From: Candidatus Phosphitivorax anaerolimi
GTDB lineage: Bacteria; Desulfobacterota; Desulfomonilia; UBA1062
NCBI GenBank assembly: GCA_001896555.1
Contig: MPOS01000032.1
Span: 62,001 to 126,000 of the forward strand
DNA length: 64,000 nt
Direction of reading: 5' to 3'
Positions 16,984 to 26,073 of the stretch are shown here, piece by piece. The notes beneath the pieces are model-generated. The model did not search any database. It was not told the origin of the DNA and saw only the letters and a program-made list of their open reading frames with translations. A program made the position numbers and the translations under genes. Positions within the stretch are counted from its first letter, which is position 1, and each line of letters begins with the position of its first letter.

Positions 16984-18666
16984 ATGACGACACAAGAGAA
17001 ACCCATCATCGTGCAGAGTGACGGGAGCATCCTCCTCGAGGTGCAGTCTCCTGAATTCGAACGTGCCCGTGATGCCGTTTTACCGTTCACAGAGCTGATA
17101 AAGTCGCCCGAGTACGTGCACACCTACCGGGTGACGCCGCTGAGCATCTGGAACGCGGCCGCCCTCGGGATCTCCTGCGAAGAGGTCGTTCAGGCCCTGA
17201 AGCGCTATTCCCGTTATGAAATCCCTGAAGGGGTGCTCTTCAGGATCCGGGACGCATACCATCGCTGGGATGCCGTCCGGCTGACAAAGCACGACGGGCA
17301 GGGGCTGCTGGTGGAGGCCAGGTCCGCGGATATTCTGGATGAGATTCTGGGAAAGCCGGGTATCCGGGAGACGGTCAAGGAGCAGGTGTCACCCCGGGCG
17401 TGTATCATCGACGCCCAGGTGCGCGGGCGATTCAAGCACATGCTCATCAAGGCCGGGTTTCCCGTGCATGATCTGGTGGGGTATGATCCCGGGGAACACC
17501 TCGATATCGAGGTGAGGGGCAACACCCTCTCGGGCCGCGAGTTCGCGTTCCGCCAGTACCAGAAGGAGGCTTGCGACCACTTCTGGGCAGGGGGCAGCGC
17601 CCGCGGCGGCCAGGGCATCGTGGTGCTTCCCTGCGGTGCGGGCAAGACCATCGTGGGCATTAAGGTCATGGCGCAGGCCAGGACCCAGACCCTGATCATG
17701 TGCACCAATGTCTCCGCCGTGCGCCAGTGGATCGCCGAGCTTTTGGACAAGACCAGCCTGAGCCCTGATGAGGTCGGCGAGTATTCGGGCCAGAAAAAAG
17801 AGGTGCGTCCGGTCACGGTCACCACCTACCAGATCCTCACCTATCGCAAGAGCAGGCAGGGGCCATTCGAGCACATGCAGCTCATGAAGGCCAGGAACTG
17901 GGGCCTGCTCATCTATGACGAGGTGCACGTGGTGCCTGCTCCGGTATTCCGGGCCACTACAGAGATCCAGGCAAAGAGACGCCTCGGCCTCACAGCCACC
18001 CTGATTCGGGAAGACGGCCTGGAAGAAGACGCCTTTTCGCTCGTGGGTCCCAAGTGCTACGACGTGCCCTGGAAGGAGCTCGAACAAAAAGGTTTCATAG
18101 CCCAGGCGTGCTGCTATGAAATCCGCCTGCCCCTTCCCAAGGAAAAGCAGCATGAGTATGCGATATCCGGAGACCGGGATCAGTTCAGGATCGCCTCTGA
18201 AAACACGCTGAAAGACCGGGTGACTCAGCGCATCATCCAGAAGCATGCCAACGAGCCGGTGCTGGTCATCGGACAATATGTGAGCCAGCTCAGGAGGATA
18301 GCCGACACCCTTCGCGCTCCCCTGATCACGGGCTCGACGCCCAATGCCAGACGGGACGATCTCTACGCCGCCTTCAGGAGGGGGGAGATCCCGGTGCTGG
18401 TGGTTTCCAAGGTGGCCAATTTCGCCATCGATCTTCCGGATGCGTCCGTGGCCGTCCAGGTCTCGGGGACCTTCGGATCCCGGCAGGAAGAGGCCCAGAG
18501 GCTGGGAAGGATACTCAGGCCCAAAGATCGTATTTCCACGTTTTATACCCTGGTGAGCAGGAGAACCTCTGAGGAGGATTTCGCCCACAAGCGGCAGATC
18601 TTCCTTGCGGAGCAGGGCTACAAATACACCATCGAGGAGTGGGATCACCGTGACATCGACCTATGA
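16984..18666 (+). CDS. XPB/Rad25-type superfamily 2 DNA helicase
   Basis: A 560-residue bacterial homologue of the XPB helicase of TFIIH. The N-terminal ~180 residues carry the XPB-type domain (LEVQSPEFERARDAVLPF, then HTYRVTPLSIWNAAALGIS). Walker A is LPCGAGKT near residue 218, the DEAH-type box is IYDEVH near 310, and LTATLIREDGLEEDAF near 337 includes the RED loop typical of XPB. The second RecA domain ends with motif VI EEAQRLGRILRP near 505. XPB proteins open DNA in repair or transcription. No strong ribosome site precedes 16984. The last 17 bases overlap the next gene, suggesting a paired product. Confidence 0.92.
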   Translation: MTTQEKPIIVQSDGSILLEVQSPEFERARDAVLPFTELIKSPEYVHTYRVTPLSIWNAAALGISCEEVVQALKRYSRYEIPEGVLFRIRDAYHRWDAVRLTKHDGQGLLVEARSADILDEILGKPGIRETVKEQVSPRACIIDAQVRGRFKHMLIKAGFPVHDLVGYDPGEHLDIEVRGNTLSGREFAFRQYQKEACDHFWAGGSARGGQGIVVLPCGAGKTIVGIKVMAQARTQTLIMCTNVSAVRQWIAELLDKTSLSPDEVGEYSGQKKEVRPVTVTTYQILTYRKSRQGPFEHMQLMKARNWGLLIYDEVHVVPAPVFRATTEIQAKRRLGLTATLIREDGLEEDAFSLVGPKCYDVPWKELEQKGFIAQACCYEIRLPLPKEKQHEYAISGDRDQFRIASENTLKDRVTQRIIQKHANEPVLVIGQYVSQLRRIADTLRAPLITGSTPNARRDDLYAAFRRGEIPVLVVSKVANFAIDLPDASVAVQVSGTFGSRQEEAQRLGRILRPKDRISTFYTLVSRRTSEEDFAHKRQIFLAEQGYKYTIEEWDHRDIDL

Positions 18667-20401
18667 TCTCGTTTCCCGTATTCCGGCCTATATGGTGGAG
18701 ATCCTCTCCACCCGCATACTCGGGAAGCCGGCCGACGCCTGCAGGCTCGCGGAGGAGCTGAGCGACGAAACAAGACTTAAGAGAGTACTCGGCCAGCTCA
18801 CCGACAGGCAGCTCACCCTGCTCATCGACCTCTATGAGCTCGGCGGGAGCGTTCCCTGGGATGTGCTCACGGCCGTCCATCTCTCCGGGCACGACGAGCT
18901 CAGAGAAGATCTTTCCGCGCTCGGTTTAAGGGGCGTCGTGTTCCAGGGAGGGCTATCGGGCAGGGACCCGGTCATCCTCCTCCCGTCGCTCTATCCCCTT
19001 TTAGATGAGGTTCGCAGGCGGCATTTCGCCGACCCGGGCGATATCACCTGGACCGAGCCGGAGCGGGTGAGCATCCGGGGGCACATTGCCCTGCTCAATG
19101 CGCTTCGCATGTCTCGGATACGATGCAGGGCGGGGATGGAGCCCTTCAAGCGGGGCTGGCAGTTTCTCGAAGAACGGCTGGGGGAGCTTCCGGAATGCGA
19201 GCGCGTGTATTGGGAGCTCGTGGAGCTCGGCTGCATCGAGGAGAAAAACGGGGTCTTGAGCATCTCATCGGAGGCCGCCAGAGAGCTCGCGGCCGAGGGC
19301 GACGCCCGGTACCCCGTGTGGAGATTCATCCGCTCGTGCAAGGACTATCCCGGCCTCGATCACAAGGCCTTCACTTTGATGGGGGACAGGGCCCTCCAGT
19401 GGGACTACCTCGCCAGGTCGCTGAAGAACTTCATTCTCAGCAGGAACCCGGATGAGACAGGCGTGGAAGGCATGGTTCGCGGGCTGATCGGGCAGTGGCT
19501 CGATCTGGGGGTCATGCAGGCGGACCGCGCAAACCGGTGGCTCAAGTTCGCTGAGCCGGTCTATCAGGCGTTGAAGACCGGAAGGATCGAGATCTCGCTC
19601 AAGGCCTACGGAGAAGAGGTTGTGGTTCAGCCGGATATGGAGGTTCTGGTTCCCGGAAACTTCGATCCCGTTGATCTGCTGAATCTCGGCGAGATTGCGG
19701 ACCTCATGCGCTCCGATGTGGTCAGCATCTACCGGATCACCAAGCGGTCCATATCCCGTGCGCTCCACCTCGGATGGGACTTAGATAAGATCGGCGCCTT
19801 TCTCGAGAGGACCTCGCGGCACGAGCTTCCCGACAACGTGAACAAGACCATCAGGGGTTGGGTCATGGCACACAGCGAGGCCCGCATCCTCCGCGGGACC
19901 TTTCTCGTCCTGAACGATGCGGGCGGTGCACTGCCTCCGGGACTGGACGAAGTGCTCCCCGGGGTCTACCGGGTTCCGGAAAACCGCGAGGAGGAGGTTC
20001 TGGCCTCACTTGCCAACAACGACGTGATCGTGAGGGGAGCGACACCTTCGTGGGAGGGGGGCCAGGGAGCGAGATGGGGAATGATGGTGCCCACAAAGCT
20101 CACTCAGAAGAAGGAGTGGAAAGAAGCCCGGAAGGAGGGGATCTTCCCATTCGGCATGGTGACCCCGCTTCCCTACGGGGCAAAGGGGGAGGGGATCTTT
20201 GAAAAGGCCCTTCTCGACGGCAGATCGGTCGTTATCTTCTATCCCAGGCATGGCTACGGGGAAATTCAGGTGAAAAAGATCAGCCCCGTATATCTCTTCC
20301 GCAAAGGGGGTATTCCTTTTGTAGAGGCCTTCTGCGAGGACACCGGCGAAGGCGAGATGTTCGACATCACCAAGATCAGGGCCATGCTGTTGAACTGCTG
20401 A
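18650..20401 (+). CDS. Helicase-associated (Helicase_C_3-like) partner protein of XPB
   Basis: A 583-residue protein with no ATPase motifs of its own. Winged-helix-like segments occupy the N-terminal half. A region near residues 300-430 with VVVQPDMEVLVPGNFDP and RSDVVSIYRITKRSISRAL resembles the XPB/Ssl2 N-terminal domain family (PF13625). The C-terminus has GMVTPLPYGAKGEG and VIFYPRHGYGEIQVKKISPVY, beta-rich and WYL-like in feel. GTG 18650 is chosen because GAGGAG precedes it; this overlaps the helicase by 17 bases. Mycobacteria carry a comparable XPB plus large partner pair (Rv0861c/Rv0862c), from my knowledge. A DNA-binding or helicase-loading role is inference. Confidence 0.7.
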   Translation: MTSTYDLVSRIPAYMVEILSTRILGKPADACRLAEELSDETRLKRVLGQLTDRQLTLLIDLYELGGSVPWDVLTAVHLSGHDELREDLSALGLRGVVFQGGLSGRDPVILLPSLYPLLDEVRRRHFADPGDITWTEPERVSIRGHIALLNALRMSRIRCRAGMEPFKRGWQFLEERLGELPECERVYWELVELGCIEEKNGVLSISSEAARELAAEGDARYPVWRFIRSCKDYPGLDHKAFTLMGDRALQWDYLARSLKNFILSRNPDETGVEGMVRGLIGQWLDLGVMQADRANRWLKFAEPVYQALKTGRIEISLKAYGEEVVVQPDMEVLVPGNFDPVDLLNLGEIADLMRSDVVSIYRITKRSISRALHLGWDLDKIGAFLERTSRHELPDNVNKTIRGWVMAHSEARILRGTFLVLNDAGGALPPGLDEVLPGVYRVPENREEEVLASLANNDVIVRGATPSWEGGQGARWGMMVPTKLTQKKEWKEARKEGIFPFGMVTPLPYGAKGEGIFEKALLDGRSVVIFYPRHGYGEIQVKKISPVYLFRKGGIPFVEAFCEDTGEGEMFDITKIRAMLLNC

Positions 20402-20406
20402 AGAGA

Positions 20407-21726
20407 TCACGAGCTCCTGATCTTTCCGATGAGCTCCTTCATCTCCTTCATCTCTCCTGCCACCTGGGCATCCAGCACTTTGTCCTGAGCCAGGGCCTTT
20501 TCGATGTGATACAGGCTTGCCTTGTACTTGCCTGTCTTGAAGAAATACCGGGCAAAGGAAACGTGAGACATGGCCTCGTTCGATGACTTCTGGTAGAGGA
20601 TGCCCAGCTTGTAGTCCACCTGGATGTTCTGCTTCTGGTACGGCGAGAGAATGGCGATCGCCTCGTCGAACTCCCCCCGCTCTTCCATGATCTCGGCCAG
20701 CGGGACCCTGGTCCTGGCCGAGGTGCCGTAGTTTTTGAGATAGGGATAGGCCTCGTCCTTCTTCCCCGCCATGGCGAGGTTGAGCCCCTTGTAGGCATAG
20801 GCCATAGGGATGTCCAGGCCGTCCAGGAGCTTCAGGGCCTCCTCGTGCCTTCCCTTTCTCGTTTCGAGCAGGCCGAGCGCGAGTCTGCGATAGGGATCGG
20901 GAATGCCCTGCGCCCTCTGTCTGGCTTCTTCTTCAGGGATGACCAGGCCGACCACACTGGAATACAGCATCCAGTAATGCTCGTCCGGGTCCGGGTTCGG
21001 CTCGTCCGGCGATTTCTCGGAGATACGGCTGGTTATGTGGGGGTGGGTGAGCAGGTATTCCGGAATGTTCGCCCCGCCCGAGAAGGGCCCCAGCCTTACG
21101 AGAAACCGGTTCATGGCAGCAGGACTGAAGCCCGAGGCCCTCATGAGGTTGTTCCCGAACTCGTCCGCCTCATTTTCGAAGCGGCGGGAATGCGCGAGCT
21201 TGATATTCTCTCCCCCTCCGATCGATGAAAAGATCATGGCCGAGCCGATCTGCGGGTTTTTGGCCGACAGGAGGGTTCCCAGGAGCATACCCGCGATGCT
21301 CACGGCCGTCACCTTTTTCTGCTCTTCGATGGTCTGAGGGATGTGCCTCATCTGCGCATGCCCCATTTCGTGACCAATGACCGCGGCGAGCTCGTCGAGG
21401 TCCCGCACGAACAGGAGGGTGCCGGTATTGACGAAGATGTGCCCGTCGGGAATGGCGAATGCATTGATCGACCTGTCCTCGATGACGTGGATCTTGAAAG
21501 AATAGATGGGGTCTTTCACGTGGTCGGCAAGCCTGTCGGTCACCAGCTTGACCGGCCAGGTGATCTCCTGGTCGTGGACGATCAGTCCCTGGGCATCCAG
21601 GACCGTGACGATCTCATTGGCGATCTTGCGCTCCTCTTCAAAGCTCATGGCCGCGGCCTTTGCCGGGCAGCAGACGAGCATGAGGAGAAGCACTGTGCAA
21701 ATGGCCTTTCTCATATGCGTGAGCAT
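20407..21726 (-). CDS. Periplasmic M48 metalloprotease with TPR repeats (BepA-like)
   Basis: A 439-residue secreted zinc protease resembling BepA/YfgC, which in E. coli helps assemble or clear outer-membrane proteins such as LptD. A signal peptide (MRKAICTVLLLMLVCC..., cleavage near AKA) is followed by the HExxH site in VIGHEMGHAQMRH near residue 130. The third zinc ligand Glu is in RRFENEADEFG near 184. The C-terminal ~170 residues form TPR helices ending in AGEMKEMKELIGKI. Start at 21726 has GGTGAG upstream; ATG 21714 is also possible. It is convergent to the XPB pair with five bases between stops. Confidence 0.88.
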   Translation of the reverse strand: MLTHMRKAICTVLLLMLVCCPAKAAAMSFEEERKIANEIVTVLDAQGLIVHDQEITWPVKLVTDRLADHVKDPIYSFKIHVIEDRSINAFAIPDGHIFVNTGTLLFVRDLDELAAVIGHEMGHAQMRHIPQTIEEQKKVTAVSIAGMLLGTLLSAKNPQIGSAMIFSSIGGGENIKLAHSRRFENEADEFGNNLMRASGFSPAAMNRFLVRLGPFSGGANIPEYLLTHPHITSRISEKSPDEPNPDPDEHYWMLYSSVVGLVIPEEEARQRAQGIPDPYRRLALGLLETRKGRHEEALKLLDGLDIPMAYAYKGLNLAMAGKKDEAYPYLKNYGTSARTRVPLAEIMEERGEFDEAIAILSPYQKQNIQVDYKLGILYQKSSNEAMSHVSFARYFFKTGKYKASLYHIEKALAQDKVLDAQVAGEMKEMKELIGKIRSS

Positions 21727-22179
21727 GACACACTCACCCGTGGTATTTCAAGCAGATCCTCTTCCCCAAAGATGGCGGGCGCCCATTGCTATCCTGACCC
21801 CTCCATCCTGTGACCCTTACTATACTATCCTGCTTTAGAACAGTAATGAGGAGAAGGCGCGAAGTTTTCAAGATCCCTGCACATGCATCCGGGCCGGGAA
21901 CTGCCGGGGCGGCGGGGAAGGCCCGGCAGGCCCGGATACGCCGGCTTCCGCCGGGGGACCGGGCAGGAATTACCGGGTTCGGCTGCATTCTCTTAAGAGG
22001 CACTGGTCGAGGTCTAAACAAGGGCGAACCTGATTACGAAACAGTAACGATTACCTACGAAAGTGTTGCTCGCCGAGGGGAGATTCAATCTGTAACAAAG
22101 CAGAATAATTAGCCAAATCTTCTTGGCCCTCAAATTGCCTCACGAGCATTTGATAATCGGAACTACTGGAGGTGTTTTT
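21727..22179. other. Intergenic region with GC-rich hairpins before the PKD-repeat gene
   Basis: 453 bases without a supported gene; the 100-codon frame at 21810-22112 has arginine- and glycine-rich low-complexity sequence from hairpin DNA and no relatives I know. The region holds two perfect-stem hairpins at 21887-21954, described separately. No cyclic-di-GMP (GEMM) riboswitch core is visible. Confidence 0.5.
21887..21954. repeat. Nested GC-rich inverted repeats
   Basis: ATCCGGGC (21887-21894) pairs with GCCCGGAT (21930-21937), enclosing CTGCCGGG (21901-21908) paired with CCCGGCAG (21922-21929). A second hairpin, CCGGC-TTCC-GCCGG, follows at 21941-21954. Together they could fold into a stable RNA structure or be a REP-like DNA element. 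No T-tract follows, so a simple terminator is unlikely. Confidence 0.65.
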
Positions 22180-24573
22180 ATGAGGGCATTACGTGGTCTT
22201 TTCTGTCTGTTCATTTTTCTGGCATGCATGCCCGTTCTTGGATCTGCAGCATCGATTCTGGTGAGCTGGAATGCCAACACCGAGGACGATCTTGCCGGGT
22301 ACAAGGTTTATTACGGCACTGCATCAAGGAGCTATGGAAGCGGGCTGGACGTGGGGAACGTCACGAGTTACCGGTTCGACAACGTCCCGCTCGGGAGAAC
22401 CTATTACATCGCTGTCACCGCCTATGACACGTCGAACAACGAGTCCGGTTATTCTGAGGAGGCGAGCATTACTACCGGCTCGGCCGACGTGACCCCGCCT
22501 ACCGGATCGATCGTGATCAACGGCGGCAGCAGCACGACCCCCAGCAGGACGGTCACCCTGACCCTGTCCGCCTCCGATTCAGGAGGCAGCGTGGCAGGCA
22601 TGCGTTTCAGCAACGACGGCACGAGCTGGTCGAACGTGGTTGCCTATGCGACCACCTATCAGTGGACCCTGACTGCCGGGGACGGAACAAAGACCGTGTA
22701 TGCAAACTTCAGGGACGCTGCCGGCAACTGGATGAGCACCCCTGTCTCGGACACCATCATCCTGAGGCTCGACAGCGATGGAGACGGAATGCCGGATTCC
22801 TGGGAAACCTCCCATGGCCTGAATCCCAACAATCCTGCTGATGCATCGGGGGACAGCGATGGTGACGGCATTTCCAACCTGGAAGAGTACTACAACAACT
22901 CCGACCCCACCAACCCGGCTGATAACCGGCCGGTTGCCAATGCCGGCAACGATCAAACCGTGAATCCCACCAGGGTATACCTTGACGGATCGAAGTCCCG
23001 TGATCCTAACGGAGACACCCTGCAGTATACCTGGTCTCAGGTATCAGGGCCGGTTTCGGTGCAGATCGAGAATGCAAACCGTGCCACCGCAAGCTTCATG
23101 GGTTCGAAGGCGGGCGTCTACCGGTTCATGCTCAGGTGTTTCGACGGTAAGTCATCTGCCACCGACACTGTGGATATCACCATCAGGAATGTGGCGCCCA
23201 GTGTCAGCGCAGGCAGTGATATGACCATCGAGGTGCAGTCCCAGGTCACCCTTCATGCAACGGGGTCCGACCCCAACGGCGATGCGCTCACCTACCAGTG
23301 GCGACTGGTCTCAGGGAGTGGAGTGCAGCTCCCGAACATGAATCGGCAGGATATATCCCTCACCTTCACAGCCGAGGGGCAGTACCGGTTCTCGGTAACC
23401 TGCTCGGACGGCTCCCTTGTCAGCCCCGCCGATGAGGTCATAGTCACGGTCAACGCGGCCGCGAACCAGGCCCCGACCGCCAATGCAGGCAGTGATCAGG
23501 ACGTTCAGGTGGGAGAGCGTGTAACGCTTAACGGCAGCGCCTCGTCGGATCCTGACGGAGACACCCTGAGCTATTCATGGCGGCAGACAGCCGGTATCCA
23601 GGTGAATCTCCAGGGAGCGCAGACCGCATCTCCGTATTTCGATGCGGTGTCTGAAGGGACCCGGGAGTTCGAGCTGGTGGTCTCTGACGGCAAAGTCCAA
23701 TCAACCCCGGATAGGGTGGTAATCAGGGTGATGGCTCTGAACAATGCCCCGGTCGCCGATGCCGGCGATGATATCCTGGTGTATGTAGGGGAACTGGTAA
23801 CCTTGAGTGCTGCGGCCTCCTACGATGTGGACGGCGATACGCTCACCTATGCATGGACCCAGAGCTCAGGCGCGAGAGTGGACCTTGCCGGAGCAAATAC
23901 GGTGAGCCCGAGCTTCACCCCCACCACCTCCGGCGTGCTGACCTTCACGGTGAGGGTCTCGGACGGCAAGGCGGTTTCCGAGGCCAGCGTAACCGTGACC
24001 GTTGATGCTCACAACCAGGTGCCTGTAGCCGATGCGGGAGACAACCAGACCGCGAACATCGGAGAGAAGGTGACTCTGGACGGCCGCGCCAGCTTCGATC
24101 CCGACGGCGATACCATTTCCTATATCTGGTCCCAGGTCTCGGGCACCAGGGTGTCGCTGAGCGGGTCCAACACGGCCACCCCGTCCTTTACCCCCACCAA
24201 GAAAGGCACCTATGTATTCGAGCTCAGGGTATATGACGGAACCGACACCAGCAGTCCGGATACCGTGACCGTGCTCGTACAGGAAGAAGAGATCGTCATC
24301 GAGCCGGTCAGCCCTGCGAATGGCGCCGTGATGAGGGACAATCCCGTCTTCTCGTGGAAGGCCGAGGGCATGGTGAGGTTCAAGGTATATGCCTCGCTCG
24401 ACAATAAGAACTTCACGACCATCTATACGGGCAGCAAAACATACTGCAGCCTGCACCCGGTGCTCTGGTACTGGTTCATCCCGTCGAAAACGACGATATA
24501 CTGGACCGTGGTCGGGTATGACGCAAACGGCCAGAGCTATACGAGCAGCGTATCCAGTGTGATCAAGCGTTAA
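22180..24573 (+). CDS. Secreted repeat protein: FN3, TSP3-like and PKD-like domains
   Basis: A 797-residue exported protein. ATG 22180 follows GGAGGTG and opens a signal peptide ending near LGSAAS. Next come a fibronectin type III domain (ASILVSWNANTEDDLAGYKV, near residues 25-105), a Big/bacterial-Ig-like segment, and a calcium-binding thrombospondin-3-like stretch with DSDGDGMPD and GDSDGDGISN near 204-235. Five PKD-type repeats of about 90 residues each follow, starting near 250 with recurrent ANAG(N/S)DQ, DGxxSxDPDGDTLxYxWxQxSG and SPSFTPT. A short unrelated domain ends the protein. Likely a surface or matrix adhesin; no catalytic domain or anchor is visible. A strong terminator follows. 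Confidence 0.85.
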   Translation: MRALRGLFCLFIFLACMPVLGSAASILVSWNANTEDDLAGYKVYYGTASRSYGSGLDVGNVTSYRFDNVPLGRTYYIAVTAYDTSNNESGYSEEASITTGSADVTPPTGSIVINGGSSTTPSRTVTLTLSASDSGGSVAGMRFSNDGTSWSNVVAYATTYQWTLTAGDGTKTVYANFRDAAGNWMSTPVSDTIILRLDSDGDGMPDSWETSHGLNPNNPADASGDSDGDGISNLEEYYNNSDPTNPADNRPVANAGNDQTVNPTRVYLDGSKSRDPNGDTLQYTWSQVSGPVSVQIENANRATASFMGSKAGVYRFMLRCFDGKSSATDTVDITIRNVAPSVSAGSDMTIEVQSQVTLHATGSDPNGDALTYQWRLVSGSGVQLPNMNRQDISLTFTAEGQYRFSVTCSDGSLVSPADEVIVTVNAAANQAPTANAGSDQDVQVGERVTLNGSASSDPDGDTLSYSWRQTAGIQVNLQGAQTASPYFDAVSEGTREFELVVSDGKVQSTPDRVVIRVMALNNAPVADAGDDILVYVGELVTLSAAASYDVDGDTLTYAWTQSSGARVDLAGANTVSPSFTPTTSGVLTFTVRVSDGKAVSEASVTVTVDAHNQVPVADAGDNQTANIGEKVTLDGRASFDPDGDTISYIWSQVSGTRVSLSGSNTATPSFTPTKKGTYVFELRVYDGTDTSSPDTVTVLVQEEEIVIEPVSPANGAVMRDNPVFSWKAEGMVRFKVYASLDNKNFTTIYTGSKTYCSLHPVLWYWFIPSKTTIYWTVVGYDANGQSYTSSVSSVIKR

Positions 24574-24597
24574 AACAAACCCCCTTCTTCAGGGCGG

Positions 24598-24633
24598 AAA
24601 AGGGGAACGGCCGGATAGGCCGTTCCCCTTTTT
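24598..24633 (+). terminator. Rho-independent terminator after the PKD-repeat gene
   Basis: A perfect 15-bp stem (AAAAGGGGAACGGCC with GGCCGTTCCCCTTTT), loop GGATA, then a T run. It lies 25 bases past the stop. Because the stem has A-run and T-run at opposite ends it may work in both directions, so it could also stop transcripts coming from alr. Confidence 0.92.
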
Positions 24634-24950
24634 CCATTCGGTATCTTTCGTTTATGTGGTGGATTTTGTTTCAGGTGAATCGCCCCTTCCCAAGCTCTTC
24701 CCTCTTTCAGGAGAGTCTTGTTTCTCTGGTGAGCAGGACCAAGCCGCTACGGATAGAGAACCCGATGATGCTTGTATCCGAGATGAGGTCGATCCGGGTC
24801 CCGCCCGGCTTGGAAGACGGGAGCATGATGACTGCCTGGAGAAGACACATTAGGAATGATGAAACGGTTCAGGTGTTGAAAACCGACGTGATCTGGATAT
24901 TACCCTGAAACTGAACCGTTACACAGGGGATTACCCCTTTCGGCATCGGT
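24634..24950. other. Intergenic region between PKD gene terminator and alr
   Basis: 317 bases with no supported gene. It holds a 10-bp perfect inverted repeat, AACGGTTCAG at 24863-24872 with CTGAACCGTT at 24912-24921, and a small AGGGG-ATTA-CCCCT dyad at about 24926. Either may mark the 3' end of the minus-strand division transcript. Overlapping short frames do not resemble any protein I know. Confidence 0.45.
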
Positions 24951-26063
24951 TCACGACTGGTTGTGGGAGTAGGTGCGCGGAACCCTCCGGCTCATGTTGC
25001 AGGTGATCTCGTAGGGGATGGTGTTGTCCCATTCGGCCAGCGTTTCCGCGGTGATGGAGCCGCGGCCGAAGATCTCCACCTCTTCGCCCTGGGGATAGAG
25101 ATCGTCGCCCAGGTCGATGAGGGTCTGGTCCATGCAGATCCTGCCCACCACGGGGTAGGTCTTGTTCCGGATGGTCACCCGTGCGATGTTCGACAGCGAG
25201 CGGGCGAATCCGTCGGCATACCCCACGGGGATCGTTGCGATATAGGTGTCTTTCGGGGCGCGATAGGTGAGCCCGTAGGAGAGGCCGGTGCCCTTCTTCA
25301 CCCGCTTGACGAACATGATGGCGGACTTGAGCGTCATGGCGGGGACCACCTTGAGCGTCTTAGGCAGCTCATGCGAGGGATAGAGTCCATAACAGAGAAT
25401 GCCCGGCCGGACCATGTCAAGGTATGACTCGGGATGGTTGAGGATAGCGCCCGAATTCGCACAGTGCCGGATGCCCGCGGGGATACCCAGCGACTTCAAC
25501 CGGTCTGCGAACTCAGTGAACGCCGTCAGCTGGGAGGAGGTGAAGGGATGTCCGGGCACGTCGGAGACAGGAAAGTGGGTGTAGACGCCCGATATGGTGA
25601 TTTCCGGAATTCCGGAGAGATATCGCGCCAGCTCGACGGCTTCCCCGGGATCGAAACCGAGCCTGCCCATGCCGGTATCGGTCTTGATATGCACGCCGAT
25701 GGGGCGATTCCATTTCCTGGCGCCTGCAATAAGACTTTCCACCGGTGCACGGTCCACCAGGGTAGGGGTGATCCGGTGGGAGAAGATGGTGTCGCAATCT
25801 TCCTGAGAATTGCAAATGAGGCCGAAGTTGAGGATGGGCAGAAATACGCCCGCCTCCCTGAGGTGGACGCCCTCCTCGATGCAGCTCACCCCGAGCATGT
25901 CGGCGGCGCGCTGATCCTGGACGAACCTCCCCACCACATGGGCGCCGTGGCCGTATGCGTCGGCCTTGATGGCCATCATGATCTTGGTCTTCGTCCATGC
26001 GCGTATGGCATCGAGGTTGCCCTTGATGGCGCATAGATCGATCTCGACCCGTGTCGGCCTCAT
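24951..26063 (-). CDS. alr: Alanine racemase
   Basis: A 370-residue PLP enzyme that interconverts L- and D-alanine, supplying D-Ala for murein. The PLP lysine is in MMAIKADAYGHG near residue 34. The catalytic tyrosine is in GLSYGLTYRAP near 265, and PVGYADGFARSLSN, VGRICMDQTLIDLG near 305-320 are family signatures. It lies ten bases downstream of ftsZ, as the last gene of the dcw run, an uncommon place for alr that puts D-Ala supply under the same control as wall synthesis. Full length; call secure. Confidence 0.96.
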   Translation of the reverse strand: MRPTRVEIDLCAIKGNLDAIRAWTKTKIMMAIKADAYGHGAHVVGRFVQDQRAADMLGVSCIEEGVHLREAGVFLPILNFGLICNSQEDCDTIFSHRITPTLVDRAPVESLIAGARKWNRPIGVHIKTDTGMGRLGFDPGEAVELARYLSGIPEITISGVYTHFPVSDVPGHPFTSSQLTAFTEFADRLKSLGIPAGIRHCANSGAILNHPESYLDMVRPGILCYGLYPSHELPKTLKVVPAMTLKSAIMFVKRVKKGTGLSYGLTYRAPKDTYIATIPVGYADGFARSLSNIARVTIRNKTYPVVGRICMDQTLIDLGDDLYPQGEEVEIFGRGSITAETLAEWDNTIPYEITCNMSRRVPRTYSHNQS

Positions 26064-26073
26064 CGATGATTCC

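Noticed and set aside
21810-22112. 100-codon plus-strand frame upstream of the PKD gene
   Set aside because: Its composition reflects GC-rich hairpin DNA, it has no ribosome site and no recognisable protein features.
21830-22179. Cyclic-di-GMP riboswitch before the PKD-repeat gene
   Set aside because: Such switches often precede genes of this type, but the conserved GEMM core bases could not be found.
24654-24908. Short overlapping plus-strand frames after the terminator
   Set aside because: No ribosome site, no motif, and two frames overlap over the same DNA with neither showing protein-like sequence.
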